IMG/VR virus record: IMGVR_UViG_3300048115_000173
Coordinates: 1 to 40,311 of that record
Origin: a virus
Direction: 5' to 3' (one strand)
DNA length: 40,311 nucleotides
Under the pieces are notes generated by a model that had not been told where the DNA came from, made no database searches, and was given only the letters and a program-made list of their open reading frames with translations. Shown here one piece after another: positions 30,527-37,828 of this stretch. The translations under genes were made by a program, and so were the position numbers. The first letter of the stretch is position 1. Every line of letters starts with the position of its first letter.

Positions 30527-32923
30527 ATGGACCCGATACGACTATACGCAGACTTCAAAGATGATAACGGCCTTGAGTACCGTTTGAACATTCACCAAGC
30601 AGGCTGGCAAGTATCGCCGTTCGAGTTTAATCTTGGCGCTGATGGCTTCACACTGCAATACAGCGGCGACAATGAAAACCGAATGCAGCCAATCATAGGC
30701 AGTGAACTTACCTTCACACTTATTGAGAACGCCCAACAGCACACCAATTTTATTGGGCAATTAGCAAACTCGGAGGATGCAGAATTTACGGTGTCAGTTT
30801 GGAAGGGTTGGCAGGTTACGAATGAATTGTTTTGGACGGGTGTACTGATGTCTGAGCAGATCAGCCTAATGGATGAGGCATATCCAATTCAAAACACTTT
30901 TAACGCGGTGGACGAATTGGGCAACCTTGCCAATACATTGTACACCAACGACGGCACGGCATACACAGGCCGCGACAATATAGCGCAGCATATTTACAAA
31001 TGCCTACTCAAAACGCGGGCGCTCCATGTGTACAACAGCACGGATGTATTATTCAAATACGCCAATAATTTTTTCCCTACGACAGATTTTCAGAGCACGA
31101 ACGCGCTAATAGAGTCAGAGGTGAATCACTCAGCTTTTTACAATCAAAATGAGAACGGCACACCTGAATTTTTTGACACGTTTAAAGTGCTGCAAGATTT
31201 GGCAATCACATTTAACAGCCGCGTGTTTTTTGCTGAAGGCGTGTTTTACTTCATACCAATTGGCGCGGTTACGGACAGTACCTATTTATCTTTTTACAGC
31301 GTCACCAAAGGCGGCACAGTAAGCTCAAGCGCCACGGCGGTAGATGTAAACTTAGAAGTGGGTGAAGACGTTATAAAGCTTGCAGGTGGATCGACTACTT
31401 TCTTGCCGCCATTGCAGAAGGTGCAGCGAATTTGGGAAACAAACGCAAATTTTCCAGTGTTGTTTAAGTTCGCACAGTTCTTAAATTCTCAGGAGCTTTA
31501 CAGCGAATTGATTGGCACAGAAATAACTGATGATGACTTAGTTTATGAGTCGGATACAGTTCTGCGCTTGCAATTCCGATACAATCACAGTTATTCAGGC
31601 ACTGGAACGTTTACAGGCGAGGACATTGTGGGGCGCTTGGTTTTGCGCCTGCGTATTCAATGCGGCTCTTTATTTTACGCAAACACAGTAACCTTCGGCC
31701 CTAACACAATAAATTACGGCAATTGGCAGGACAGTTATACGGTTGACCAAATACAATTTAGCGCACCAACATGGACTTCGAGCGGGTATTTTTATATACC
31801 AATCACACAGAATTTAATGTACATGGACCGCAACACGGGGCAGGTCTTCTTTAATCAAGCACTTCCCACGAATGTGATTGATATAGCTGCCTACGGTCAG
31901 AACATGCTAATAGATTTGGATGCTTTGCCCACGCAGCAGACAAGCCTAAGCGTTACCGCTGCCGTTCAAGCCTTCGACCATAGTGGTGCACCTATCACAG
32001 ATATTAATGGATCTAATGCCTACGGCAAGCTTTCCAATATTGCCGTGTATGCCATGACTGGAGCGGCGACCAATGGCGACCAAGTAGTATACGAGGCCAA
32101 CACAGGAAACAGCGGCCAGTTAATTGTTGAGCAGCCAAGCGTCGAAATCGGTTCAAGCACGTTCGATAATCATAAAAATATTTACGATAATATATTAGAG
32201 GGTGAAGTAATAAACGAGTGGAGTGGGATACTATACCCGCAAGCAGATACGTCTATTCATTCGCTTGGAGTGCAGGAAATTATAGCGGGCCAAAACAATA
32301 GCACGAAGATTAAGCGCGGCGGCTATTATAAACGATTTGTCAGCCCGTTAAATACGTTAGAAATTGAAGGGGGTTTTTACTTGCCGTTTCAAACGTCTTT
32401 CATAGCGCGACCAATCGAAGGCGAATTTGAAGCGTGGCAGCTAGATGATAATGATGAAGACGTTGTAGTGCCACAGCCTGAAGTAATTGACACGCACGAT
32501 CCGCAGGACGACAGCGAACCCGTGTACAATATCCGCAACACCTTTGCGCCCGATGCTGGCAACATTGCACCGAATGTATTCCGCCGCTTGCTACAACAGC
32601 CTGTGACGGCAGTAAGTAACAGCGATGCATCTACCTACCAAGTAACGGCAGTTGATTATATGGTCATGAACACATGGACAGGAGCGAACGGCAGGAGCTT
32701 CATATATCTGCCAAGCGTAACAGGTAACGAAGGGCGCACGGTACAATTTCACAGCGACGAAACTATAAGCGCAAACAAGAACATACAGCTTGAGCCGCAT
32801 TCAAGCGATACGGGTGTAACTATTGACGGCGCAGGCGCTTACGCTTTCAACCGCTCTTATGACGGCATCACTATCTTGTGCCATAATTCGAATTGGTTTA
32901 TCATACAGAAAAAAGAGAAGTGA
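30527..32923 (+). CDS. Large tail protein, hub/tip-like, 798 aa (phage B)
   Basis: It follows the tape measure, the place of distal tail and tail-associated proteins. The N-terminal ~120 residues are beta-rich (YRLNIHQAGWQVSPFEFNLG, FTLIENAQQHTNFI, NELFWTGVLMSEQ), consistent with a hub or distal tail domain. The C-terminal ~100 residues (SFIYLPSVTGNEGRTVQFHS, VTIDGAGAYAFNRSYDGITI) resemble a fibre-tip-type beta domain. No enzyme motif. It has a TGATG overlap with the holin-like gene. Confidence 0.6.
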   Translation: MDPIRLYADFKDDNGLEYRLNIHQAGWQVSPFEFNLGADGFTLQYSGDNENRMQPIIGSELTFTLIENAQQHTNFIGQLANSEDAEFTVSVWKGWQVTNELFWTGVLMSEQISLMDEAYPIQNTFNAVDELGNLANTLYTNDGTAYTGRDNIAQHIYKCLLKTRALHVYNSTDVLFKYANNFFPTTDFQSTNALIESEVNHSAFYNQNENGTPEFFDTFKVLQDLAITFNSRVFFAEGVFYFIPIGAVTDSTYLSFYSVTKGGTVSSSATAVDVNLEVGEDVIKLAGGSTTFLPPLQKVQRIWETNANFPVLFKFAQFLNSQELYSELIGTEITDDDLVYESDTVLRLQFRYNHSYSGTGTFTGEDIVGRLVLRLRIQCGSLFYANTVTFGPNTINYGNWQDSYTVDQIQFSAPTWTSSGYFYIPITQNLMYMDRNTGQVFFNQALPTNVIDIAAYGQNMLIDLDALPTQQTSLSVTAAVQAFDHSGAPITDINGSNAYGKLSNIAVYAMTGAATNGDQVVYEANTGNSGQLIVEQPSVEIGSSTFDNHKNIYDNILEGEVINEWSGILYPQADTSIHSLGVQEIIAGQNNSTKIKRGGYYKRFVSPLNTLEIEGGFYLPFQTSFIARPIEGEFEAWQLDDNDEDVVVPQPEVIDTHDPQDDSEPVYNIRNTFAPDAGNIAPNVFRRLLQQPVTAVSNSDASTYQVTAVDYMVMNTWTGANGRSFIYLPSVTGNEGRTVQFHSDETISANKNIQLEPHSSDTGVTIDGAGAYAFNRSYDGITILCHNSNWFIIQKKEK

Positions 32924-33126
32924 TGGAGTGGGAAATTGTTGCAATCGTTTTGCCTGTAGTGGCGGGTTTGGTGGGTGTATGGGTAAACCTTAACAGCACG
33001 GTGGCACGCCTGAAAAGCCGCGTGATCCAGTTGGAACTAGACAGCAACGAGATAAAGAGCGACATGAAAGAACTATTGGCCAGCGTCCACAAAATCGAGT
33101 TGATGATTGCAAAGCTTCAAAAATGA
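32923..33126 (+). CDS. Small holin-like membrane protein with coiled coil (phage B)
   Basis: A 67-aa protein with an N-terminal transmembrane segment (EIVAIVLPVVAGLVGVWVNL) and a coiled coil ending VHKIELMIAKLQK. It is homologous to the phage A protein at 12624. The ATG at 32923, overlapping the previous stop, is preferred to an upstream start in the 798-aa gene. Both copies sit just before the endolysin region, supporting a lysis role. Confidence 0.7.
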   Translation: MEWEIVAIVLPVVAGLVGVWVNLNSTVARLKSRVIQLELDSNEIKSDMKELLASVHKIELMIAKLQK

Positions 33127-33245
33127 TTTGGATTATCTTAGCAACCATAACCGTCAACGTCATATATAAGGCTCGCGAGTACGGTAGGGCAGACGTTGCG
33201 GATTTAATTATATTGATTGCCGCCTGCGCACTGTTATGGAACTAA
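33123..33245 (+). CDS. Tiny hydrophobic lysis-region peptide, 40 aa
   Basis: It starts in an ATGA overlap and ends 10 bases into the endolysin gene. It has two hydrophobic stretches (MIWIILATITVNVIY and LIILIAACALLW) around a charged turn KAREYGRAD, so it could be a hairpin membrane peptide of the holin or antiholin kind. No counterpart exists in phage A, where the endolysin follows directly. Confidence 0.5.
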   Translation: MIWIILATITVNVIYKAREYGRADVADLIILIAACALLWN

Positions 33246-33619
33246 GGTATTTCCGCTTTGAAGAATTTGACTGCAAGTGCAAGAAATGCCGCACAAATTC
33301 TGAGGGCCTTGGTATCGACATAATGGACATGGATTTTTTGATGATGCTGGACGACGCCCGCCACAAAGCTGGCGTACCGTTTCGGATCAGCTCAGGCGTG
33401 AGATGCAGCGCACACAATCGGGCGAGCGGCGGAAAGAAAGACAGCGCCCACCTTGACGGCTTGGCGGTTGATATTGTATGCAGTGACAGCAGAACGCGCG
33501 GCTATATCCTTGGCGCACTTTACGAGGCGGGATTTAACCGCATTGGCATTCACAAGGACTTCATACACGTGGACGATCACCCCGCAAAAGATGCGGATGT
33601 AGTTTGGTTATATGACTAA
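33236..33619 (+). CDS. M15-family peptidoglycan peptidase (endolysin, phage B)
   Basis: A 127-aa M15 peptidase with FDCKCKKC near the N-terminus (an extra Cys cluster absent from phage A), SSGVRC, zinc motif AHLDGLAVD (His72, Asp79) and FIHVDD (His111, Asp113). It degrades peptidoglycan at lysis. It shares only moderate similarity with the phage A enzyme although gene order is the same, and it overlaps the phosphoesterase gene by 8 bases. Confidence 0.9.
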   Translation: MELRYFRFEEFDCKCKKCRTNSEGLGIDIMDMDFLMMLDDARHKAGVPFRISSGVRCSAHNRASGGKKDSAHLDGLAVDIVCSDSRTRGYILGALYEAGFNRIGIHKDFIHVDDHPAKDADVVWLYD

Positions 33620-34325
33620 GGACATACGCCCACGGATCAACGCCCAGCAGATGCGTGCGCTGGACTACCTAAGAACAAAGGAGCGGCGTATTTTGGTTAT
33701 AGGTGATTTGCATGAGCCTTTTTGTAAGGAAGGTTATTTGCAGCATTGCATTGATACATATGACAGGTTTAACTGCAACCAAGTTTTGTTTATCGGTGAT
33801 TTACTTGATAATGCATTTGCGTCTTTTCATGAGACACGCGCCGAACTGCCAGCAGGACAGGACGAGTTAGATTTTGCCATTGCAAAGGTGCAAGAGTGGT
33901 ACAAAGTATTCCCGATTGCAACCATTATAACGGGAAACCATGACCGCATAATAGCGAGAAAATTAGTGCGTGGCGGAGTCCCTCAAAAATGGCTGAAATC
34001 ATATAACGAAGTTTTAGGAACTCCAACATGGGATTGGACAGAGCGCGCAGTATTTGACGAAGTGCAGTACGTGCATGGTGAGGGCGGCAGCGCACGCACC
34101 AAATGCAAAAACGATATGATGAGTACGGTTCAAGGCCATATACACACCCAGTGCTATGTCGAATATAATACAGGCTCAAAAATCGTGTTTTCCATGCAAA
34201 TCGGGTGCGGCGTCGAACGTGAAGCGCTGGCTATGAGTTATGCGAAGGCTTTCAAAACTCAGCAAATTGCCTGCGGCGTGGTCATAGGTGGGCATACGGC
34301 AATAAATTGTTTAATGCCGCTTTAA
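33612..34325 (+). CDS. Calcineurin-like metallophosphoesterase (phage B)
   Basis: A 237-aa enzyme with metal-binding blocks GDLHEP (31-36), GDLLDN (62-67), GNHD (108-111), YVHGEGG and GHIH near 174. It is divergent from the phage A enzyme but has the same order of motifs and genomic position. The motif forms (GDLHEP, GNHD) are nearer to small phage phosphoesterases. The substrate is unknown. Confidence 0.85.
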   Translation: MTKDIRPRINAQQMRALDYLRTKERRILVIGDLHEPFCKEGYLQHCIDTYDRFNCNQVLFIGDLLDNAFASFHETRAELPAGQDELDFAIAKVQEWYKVFPIATIITGNHDRIIARKLVRGGVPQKWLKSYNEVLGTPTWDWTERAVFDEVQYVHGEGGSARTKCKNDMMSTVQGHIHTQCYVEYNTGSKIVFSMQIGCGVEREALAMSYAKAFKTQQIACGVVIGGHTAINCLMPL

Positions 34326-34348
34326 TACCTTGCACTAAATTTTACATT

Positions 34349-34534
34349 ATGGGTGAATTGATACAAACTTATTGGGCCGAGATCGTTTTGGCTCTTATGG
34401 CATTTGTGAAGGTTATTGTAAACCTTACGCCAACAGAAGCAGATAACAAAGTATTTGGATGGCTAGACACGCTAATAAGCGCAATCGTAAGCGACAGGCG
34501 AAAGGAACGCCGAGAAGCGCGAAAAAATGACTAA
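34349..34534 (+). CDS. Small membrane protein at the end of the late operon (phage B)
   Basis: A 61-aa protein with one hydrophobic segment (YWAEIVLALMAFVKVIVNL) and a very basic C-terminus (SDRRKERREARKND). It stands in the place of the phage A holin-like gene at 14015, before the terminator and early promoter. The single span plus basic tail is compatible with a holin-like role. The ATG at 34349 is chosen because an earlier in-frame start lies within the phosphoesterase gene. Confidence 0.6.
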   Translation: MGELIQTYWAEIVLALMAFVKVIVNLTPTEADNKVFGWLDTLISAIVSDRRKERREARKND

Positions 34535-34583
34535 CTTAGCCGAATAGGTTTGTTTCATAGTTTGTTTGCAAGTTGATTTAAAG

Positions 34584-34610
34584 GGCTGCCCAACGGGGTG
34601 GCCTTTTTTT
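34584..34610 (+). terminator. Rho-independent terminator ending the late operon (phage B)
   Basis: GGCTGCCC (34584-34591) pairs with GGGTGGCC (34596-34603) allowing two G-T pairs, with loop AACG, followed by seven T. It has the same position relative to the early promoter as the phage A terminator at 14495. Confidence 0.85.
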
Positions 34611-34648
34611 GTGCGCTAAAAAAAAATCAAAGTTTTTTACGAAAAAGC

Positions 34649-34678
34649 TTGCGTAACGAAATAAGTTGCGTATCTTTG
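34649..34678 (+). promoter_or_regulatory. Bacteroidetes-type early promoter (phage B operon)
   Basis: TTG (34649-34651), a 19-base spacer and TATCTTTG (34671-34678). The last 20 bases are identical to the phage A promoter. An in-frame ATG at 34666 lies inside the promoter, so translation must begin at the ATG at 34708, behind a CAAACAAACAACACTACC leader. Confidence 0.9.
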
Positions 34679-34707
34679 ACTCAGTCAAACAAACAAACAA
34701 CACTACC

Positions 34708-34971
34708 ATGAATTACTCAATCCAACAACTTCAAGACCTTGACGATAAGTTAGTTATAAGTGGTGATTCAACTTCAATTGACTACATTCAAGGCGGTAAA
34801 TACGTTATGGAAGGCGTATTGAAACCAGCTCAAGCAATTGTGAAGTATCGAGATTGGTTAGTTGTTTTAGAAGATTGCGGAAACGGTTTTGAACCAATAA
34901 GCGCACGCAACACAATGACAGGAACAGAGTACAATAACCCAATGCAATGGTTTTCAAATAAAGTAAAATGA
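34708..34971 (+). CDS. First early gene of phage B, 87 aa, unknown
   Basis: It begins MNYSIQQLQDLDDKLVISG and is closely similar over its whole length to the cassette 2 protein at 22486 in phage A. It is the first gene after the early promoter and is coupled (ATGA-type overlap) to a tiny acidic ORF. No known domain. High conservation between otherwise diverged phages, and two genomic contexts, suggest that it is valuable and mobile. Confidence 0.8.
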   Translation: MNYSIQQLQDLDDKLVISGDSTSIDYIQGGKYVMEGVLKPAQAIVKYRDWLVVLEDCGNGFEPISARNTMTGTEYNNPMQWFSNKVK

Positions 34972-35084
34972 TGTGGCGCGAAGGATACGACTACCCAGCA
35001 GACGACGAAGACGAAGGCCGTGACTTCTTTGAAGAGGCCGACGAACAACATGACAAATACCAAGACGAAAAACTCGACCAATGA
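34968..35084 (+). CDS. Tiny acidic protein, 38 aa
   Basis: It starts in an ATGA overlap with the previous stop and ends in an ATGA overlap with the next gene. The peptide MMWREGYDYPADDEDEGRDF is followed by more Asp/Glu residues. Both overlaps support translation. The extreme acidity recalls DNA-mimic or inhibitor peptides, but that is only a suggestion. Confidence 0.5.
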   Translation: MMWREGYDYPADDEDEGRDFFEEADEQHDKYQDEKLDQ

Positions 35085-35323
35085 AGAACACAAAGAGAGA
35101 ATTTTTAAGTGCAGCAAAAAAGCGCCAAGGTTTTAAGACTTGGTTCATAGAACAAGAAGCACATTCACGTGACTACGTTATAGAAATATCCGTTGATAAT
35201 GGTTATACAATAGGCGATAATCAATGTACTTCAGAACGGGTGCACGTCTTGCGTGAAGAGTTAACAATTTCGGACGGTTGGCGTTTAGCTGTCAAAGCCT
35301 TGCAGACTATAAAACAAAAATAA
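35081..35323 (+). CDS. Early protein, 80 aa, unknown
   Basis: A small basic N-terminus (MKNTKREFLSAAKKRQGF) and a mixed alpha/beta remainder (DYVIEISVDNGYTIGDNQ, then SDGWRLAVKALQTIKQK). It is coupled to the acidic peptide upstream and followed by the PICVRSSV-family gene. No family recognised. Confidence 0.6.
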   Translation: MKNTKREFLSAAKKRQGFKTWFIEQEAHSRDYVIEISVDNGYTIGDNQCTSERVHVLREELTISDGWRLAVKALQTIKQK

Positions 35324-35328
35324 CAGTA

Positions 35329-35478
35329 ATGAAAAAACCTATTTGCGTGCGCAGCAGCGTACAAGTAACAGCCCCGACGTCATTCAACCAATGGCAGCAA
35401 GACCTAGCCGAGGAACGCGAGTTTCTGCGCTTGATTGACAAGATGAAAATGCACCTAAAGCAAAACCGAGAGAAATGA
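35329..35478 (+). CDS. Small conserved early protein, 49 aa (PICVRSSV family, phage B)
   Basis: MKKPICVRSSVQVTAPTSFNQW followed by an acidic-basic helix (EEREFLRLIDKMKMHLKQ) aligns with the 57-aa protein at 15487. The start at 35329 is preferred because it leaves the conserved core near the N-terminus. It is coupled by overlap to the primase-domain gene. Confidence 0.65.
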   Translation: MKKPICVRSSVQVTAPTSFNQWQQDLAEEREFLRLIDKMKMHLKQNREK

Positions 35479-35999
35479 ACGTTGAAACAATACAAGTAAG
35501 TTCATGCCGTGGCGCGTTTGATCGCGAAACAAGGCGCGTGTACCTAATGGAGTGGCTTGAACACGTACGGCCTGACGTCATGATAAACGACTACAACAAG
35601 AAGCAGCTGCCTGCGATCATGCCGCACGGTGTATTTTACAGCCGCAGACAGGACACAATCCAGCAGCACAGCGGTCTAGTACAGGTTGACATAGACGGCA
35701 AGCACCAACGCGGTGGCTTTGATCCTGAGAACTTAGCGCGAGATATGGAGGCCGCGCCCTACATCGTAGCGGGTGGCATTAGCTGCATGGGCGAGGGTTG
35801 TTATATGCTAATTGCAGTCGAAGGCATCGACCAAAACAACCACAGGGAAAAGGCCAGCCGCGTCATGGATCTAATTGAAGAACAGTTCAACGTAGTGGTG
35901 GATGTGCCCGTTTCAAACAATTTAAGCAGCCTGCGCTTTGCGTCAGGGTATGCACCCTTCATTAATTACGACGTCAAACCATTAAAATTCGAGTCATGA
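35475..35999 (+). CDS. BT4734-like primase-polymerase domain protein
   Basis: A 174-aa protein. NKKQLPAIMPHGVFYSRRQD, then HSGLVQVDIDGKHQ with VDID at 71-74, and SNNLSSLRFASGYAPF match the BT4734/VirE-type N-terminal domain, a small primase-polymerase-like fold in Bacteroidetes mobile elements. Here it stands alone without the helicase part. It may make primers for phage replication. The phage A early region has no equivalent. Confidence 0.7.
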   Translation: MNVETIQVSSCRGAFDRETRRVYLMEWLEHVRPDVMINDYNKKQLPAIMPHGVFYSRRQDTIQQHSGLVQVDIDGKHQRGGFDPENLARDMEAAPYIVAGGISCMGEGCYMLIAVEGIDQNNHREKASRVMDLIEEQFNVVVDVPVSNNLSSLRFASGYAPFINYDVKPLKFES

Positions 36000-36370
36000 A
36001 CAACACCGATGAACTGCGGGCGCTGTCCGAGAAGTACGACATGCAGCCTGATCACTTCCACAAAGACCCGCGCGGCTTTGTCATTATGACGCGCAGAGGC
36101 GTCGAACACTTGCAAGCTAAAATAAAGGCCACAGTGCGCTTTTCTACCGTAGCTGAATACTCAGACCCGAAAGAGGGGAGATATTGCATTAAAGCCTACG
36201 CAAAATGCGAAATAGGGCAAGTAGAGACGTATGGCGAAAGCAGCAAAGCAAATAACCGAAACGCTTACCCGATTGCCATGGCGGAAAAACGCGCTTTGTC
36301 ACGTGCCATTTTGAAGCTTGCAGGCTTTTACACTGCTGGCGTGTATGGCGAAGATGAAATTGATGAATAG
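35996..36370 (+). CDS. Putative single-strand annealing protein (Rad52/ERF-like)
   Basis: A 124-aa protein with HFHKDPRGFVIMTRRGVEHL, a KAYAKCEIGQVETYGESSK strand region and NAYPIAMAEKRALSRAILKLAG, which resembles the C-terminal signature of Rad52/ERF-type annealing proteins and related ones in Bacteroidetes. The context with an SSB-like protein and a nuclease supports a recombination role. Assignment is moderate. Confidence 0.5.
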   Translation: MNNTDELRALSEKYDMQPDHFHKDPRGFVIMTRRGVEHLQAKIKATVRFSTVAEYSDPKEGRYCIKAYAKCEIGQVETYGESSKANNRNAYPIAMAEKRALSRAILKLAGFYTAGVYGEDEIDE

Positions 36371-36641
36371 CCTTTATGAGTTTTTTGATAGCGTAGACGC
36401 TGACCATGCCGATGAGGTTGAAAGCATGAAAGACTACGCATTACACCTGCTCAGCACGTCCACAATGAAGGACGACGATGACGGGTTAGAAGATGAAATA
36501 ATAGACACAGACCCAACGCCAAGCCGCTGGCGTGAGATATTTGAGCGGCTACGATTAAACCAGTTGCGTGCAATCGACTTGCCCAACTGTTCACAAACTG
36601 AATTCACTAAATCATATAAAAAACATGGAATTGATTATTGA
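36363..36641 (+). CDS. Acidic early protein, 92 aa, unknown
   Basis: Strongly acidic: LYEFFDSVDADHADEVESM, then DDDDGLEDEIIDTDP, followed by a helix (WREIFERLRLNQLRA). It overlaps both neighbours. The start could be the ATG at 36354 or 36363. I do not recognise it. The acidic centre is a possible protein-interaction tail. Confidence 0.5.
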   Translation: MNSLYEFFDSVDADHADEVESMKDYALHLLSTSTMKDDDDGLEDEIIDTDPTPSRWREIFERLRLNQLRAIDLPNCSQTEFTKSYKKHGIDY

Positions 36642-36966
36642 GGGAGTTATTAAGCGCGTTTGCAAACCGATGGAATTTGAAAGCGGCTTTAGGAAGTGCG
36701 AAGTACACGTTGAAATCCAAGACGGGAAATACCCGCAGACCTTGGCGCTGGAGTTTCTGAAAGACGACGTAGATGAAGCCGTTGCATTGCCTGAAGGCAA
36801 GACGATCAAAGCACGGTGCAACGTACGCGGCAGCGAATGGCAAAAGGATGAAACATCGCCATTGATTGTATTTATGTCGCTAGTGCCTTGGAAGTATGAG
36901 ATAGTAGAAGGCAATCCAGCACCAACCCAACAACCTGCAAAAGATGGCGCAGATTTCCCTTTCTGA
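36625..36966 (+). CDS. DUF3127-type SSB-like protein (phage B)
   Basis: A 113-aa protein: MELIIEGVIKRVCKPMEFES, GFRKCEVHVEIQDGKYPQTL, then RCNVRGSEWQ and FMSLVPWKYE. This is the DUF3127 family of small OB-fold proteins, widespread in Bacteroidetes and likely single-strand DNA-binding. It ends in ADFPF, like the acidic/aromatic tips of SSB proteins that recruit partners. The start at 36625 was chosen to match family length. Confidence 0.8.
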   Translation: MELIIEGVIKRVCKPMEFESGFRKCEVHVEIQDGKYPQTLALEFLKDDVDEAVALPEGKTIKARCNVRGSEWQKDETSPLIVFMSLVPWKYEIVEGNPAPTQQPAKDGADFPF

Positions 36967-37153
36967 TGTGCGGTATATCGTTAAGCTACCAAAGCAAAAC
37001 ACGCGCGTCACGTTTGAGAACTATGGCAGCTTTGCCAAGTACGTCGAGGATCTGCGCACCAAGCAAATAAAACATGAACTTCATATTGAATACGATGAAT
37101 CTGAGACAGTTTATAAAGCAACATTACAAGACGGTAGACAGGTGCGCGGATGA
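36944..37153 (+). CDS. Small early protein, 69 aa, unknown
   Basis: It overlaps the SSB-like gene by 23 bases and the HTH gene by 59. It reads MAQISLSDVRYIVKLPKQNT, then FENYGSFAKYVEDLRTKQIK and a beta end (DESETVYKATLQDGRQV). Composition looks coding. No family recognised. Confidence 0.5.
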   Translation: MAQISLSDVRYIVKLPKQNTRVTFENYGSFAKYVEDLRTKQIKHELHIEYDESETVYKATLQDGRQVRG

Positions 37154-37319
37154 TCTTGGCGTAACCCGCCGCACGGTAGAAAATTACTGTTTCCGTAACC
37201 CGTCAGGCATATTGAAGCACAGTGGTCAAATCATACAGCTGGACGGCGTGGAGCCGTTGCAGCTATTCGACGCGGTAGCCGCGTCCATGGAGCAAATCAA
37301 CGAGAACCGCCCGAAATGA
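37095..37319 (+). CDS. Small helix-turn-helix protein (phage B)
   Basis: A 74-aa protein: VDRCADDLGVTRRTVENYCF is a helix-turn-helix, followed by NPSGILKHSGQIIQL. It corresponds to the phage A protein at 16328 in layout and in its place upstream of the initiator. The ATG at 37095 (MNLRQF) was chosen over 37074 by this comparison. Confidence 0.65.
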   Translation: MNLRQFIKQHYKTVDRCADDLGVTRRTVENYCFRNPSGILKHSGQIIQLDGVEPLQLFDAVAASMEQINENRPK

Positions 37320-37828
37320 TATGGCAAAAGCTTACAACCGATGAAATGGCCTTTGCATACGAAACAGGCAAGGACGTCATACAGGCAAAAATGAAAAACA
37401 ATCATACAGGCAACAATGAACTCAGTAAGTATGCTGGTTACGTTGGTCAGGTCGCAGCAATGAAGTACCTAAAGGCGGTAAACATTGACGATTATGAGTA
37501 TGATTTGGAGCGCAATGGCAAACGCATAGAAGTAAAAACAAAGGTGCGGAACAGACTACCCGATCCGAATTTTGCGGCTTGTGTTTATGCATCAAATGCG
37601 GATCAGCTTTGTGACGTGTATTTGTTTATGCAGGTAATGAAACGCGCAGACAACCCAAAAAAGTTAATGCACGGCGCTTACTTGCTTGGGTGGATTGATC
37701 GCGGCCTGTATAATGAACGGTTTTACCAAGTGCGTAAAGGTGATAAAGACGGCAAATATTACACAGAGCCAGCCGACGCGTTTAAAATTGAGCTGCGTGA
37801 TTTACGCCCAATTGACGAGCTAAAATGA
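37316..37828 (+). CDS. PD-(D/E)XK-like nuclease
   Basis: A 170-aa protein. GYVGQVAAMKYL, then DYEYDLERNGKRIEVKTKVRN with Asp63 and Glu72-Val-Lys74, is the core of a PD-(D/E)XK restriction-endonuclease-like fold. It may process recombination or replication intermediates or act as an endonuclease on host DNA. It is coupled by ATGA overlap to the initiator gene. No equivalent was seen in phage A. Confidence 0.65.
   Translation: MIWQKLTTDEMAFAYETGKDVIQAKMKNNHTGNNELSKYAGYVGQVAAMKYLKAVNIDDYEYDLERNGKRIEVKTKVRNRLPDPNFAACVYASNADQLCDVYLFMQVMKRADNPKKLMHGAYLLGWIDRGLYNERFYQVRKGDKDGKYYTEPADAFKIELRDLRPIDELK

Noticed and set aside
34326-34333. TACCTTGC before the phage B membrane gene, and TACCTTG at 21234 before terL, as promoters
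   Set aside because: The -7 match is incomplete and neither has a TTG at the right distance. The 21234 case overlaps the cassette terminator and the terL start.
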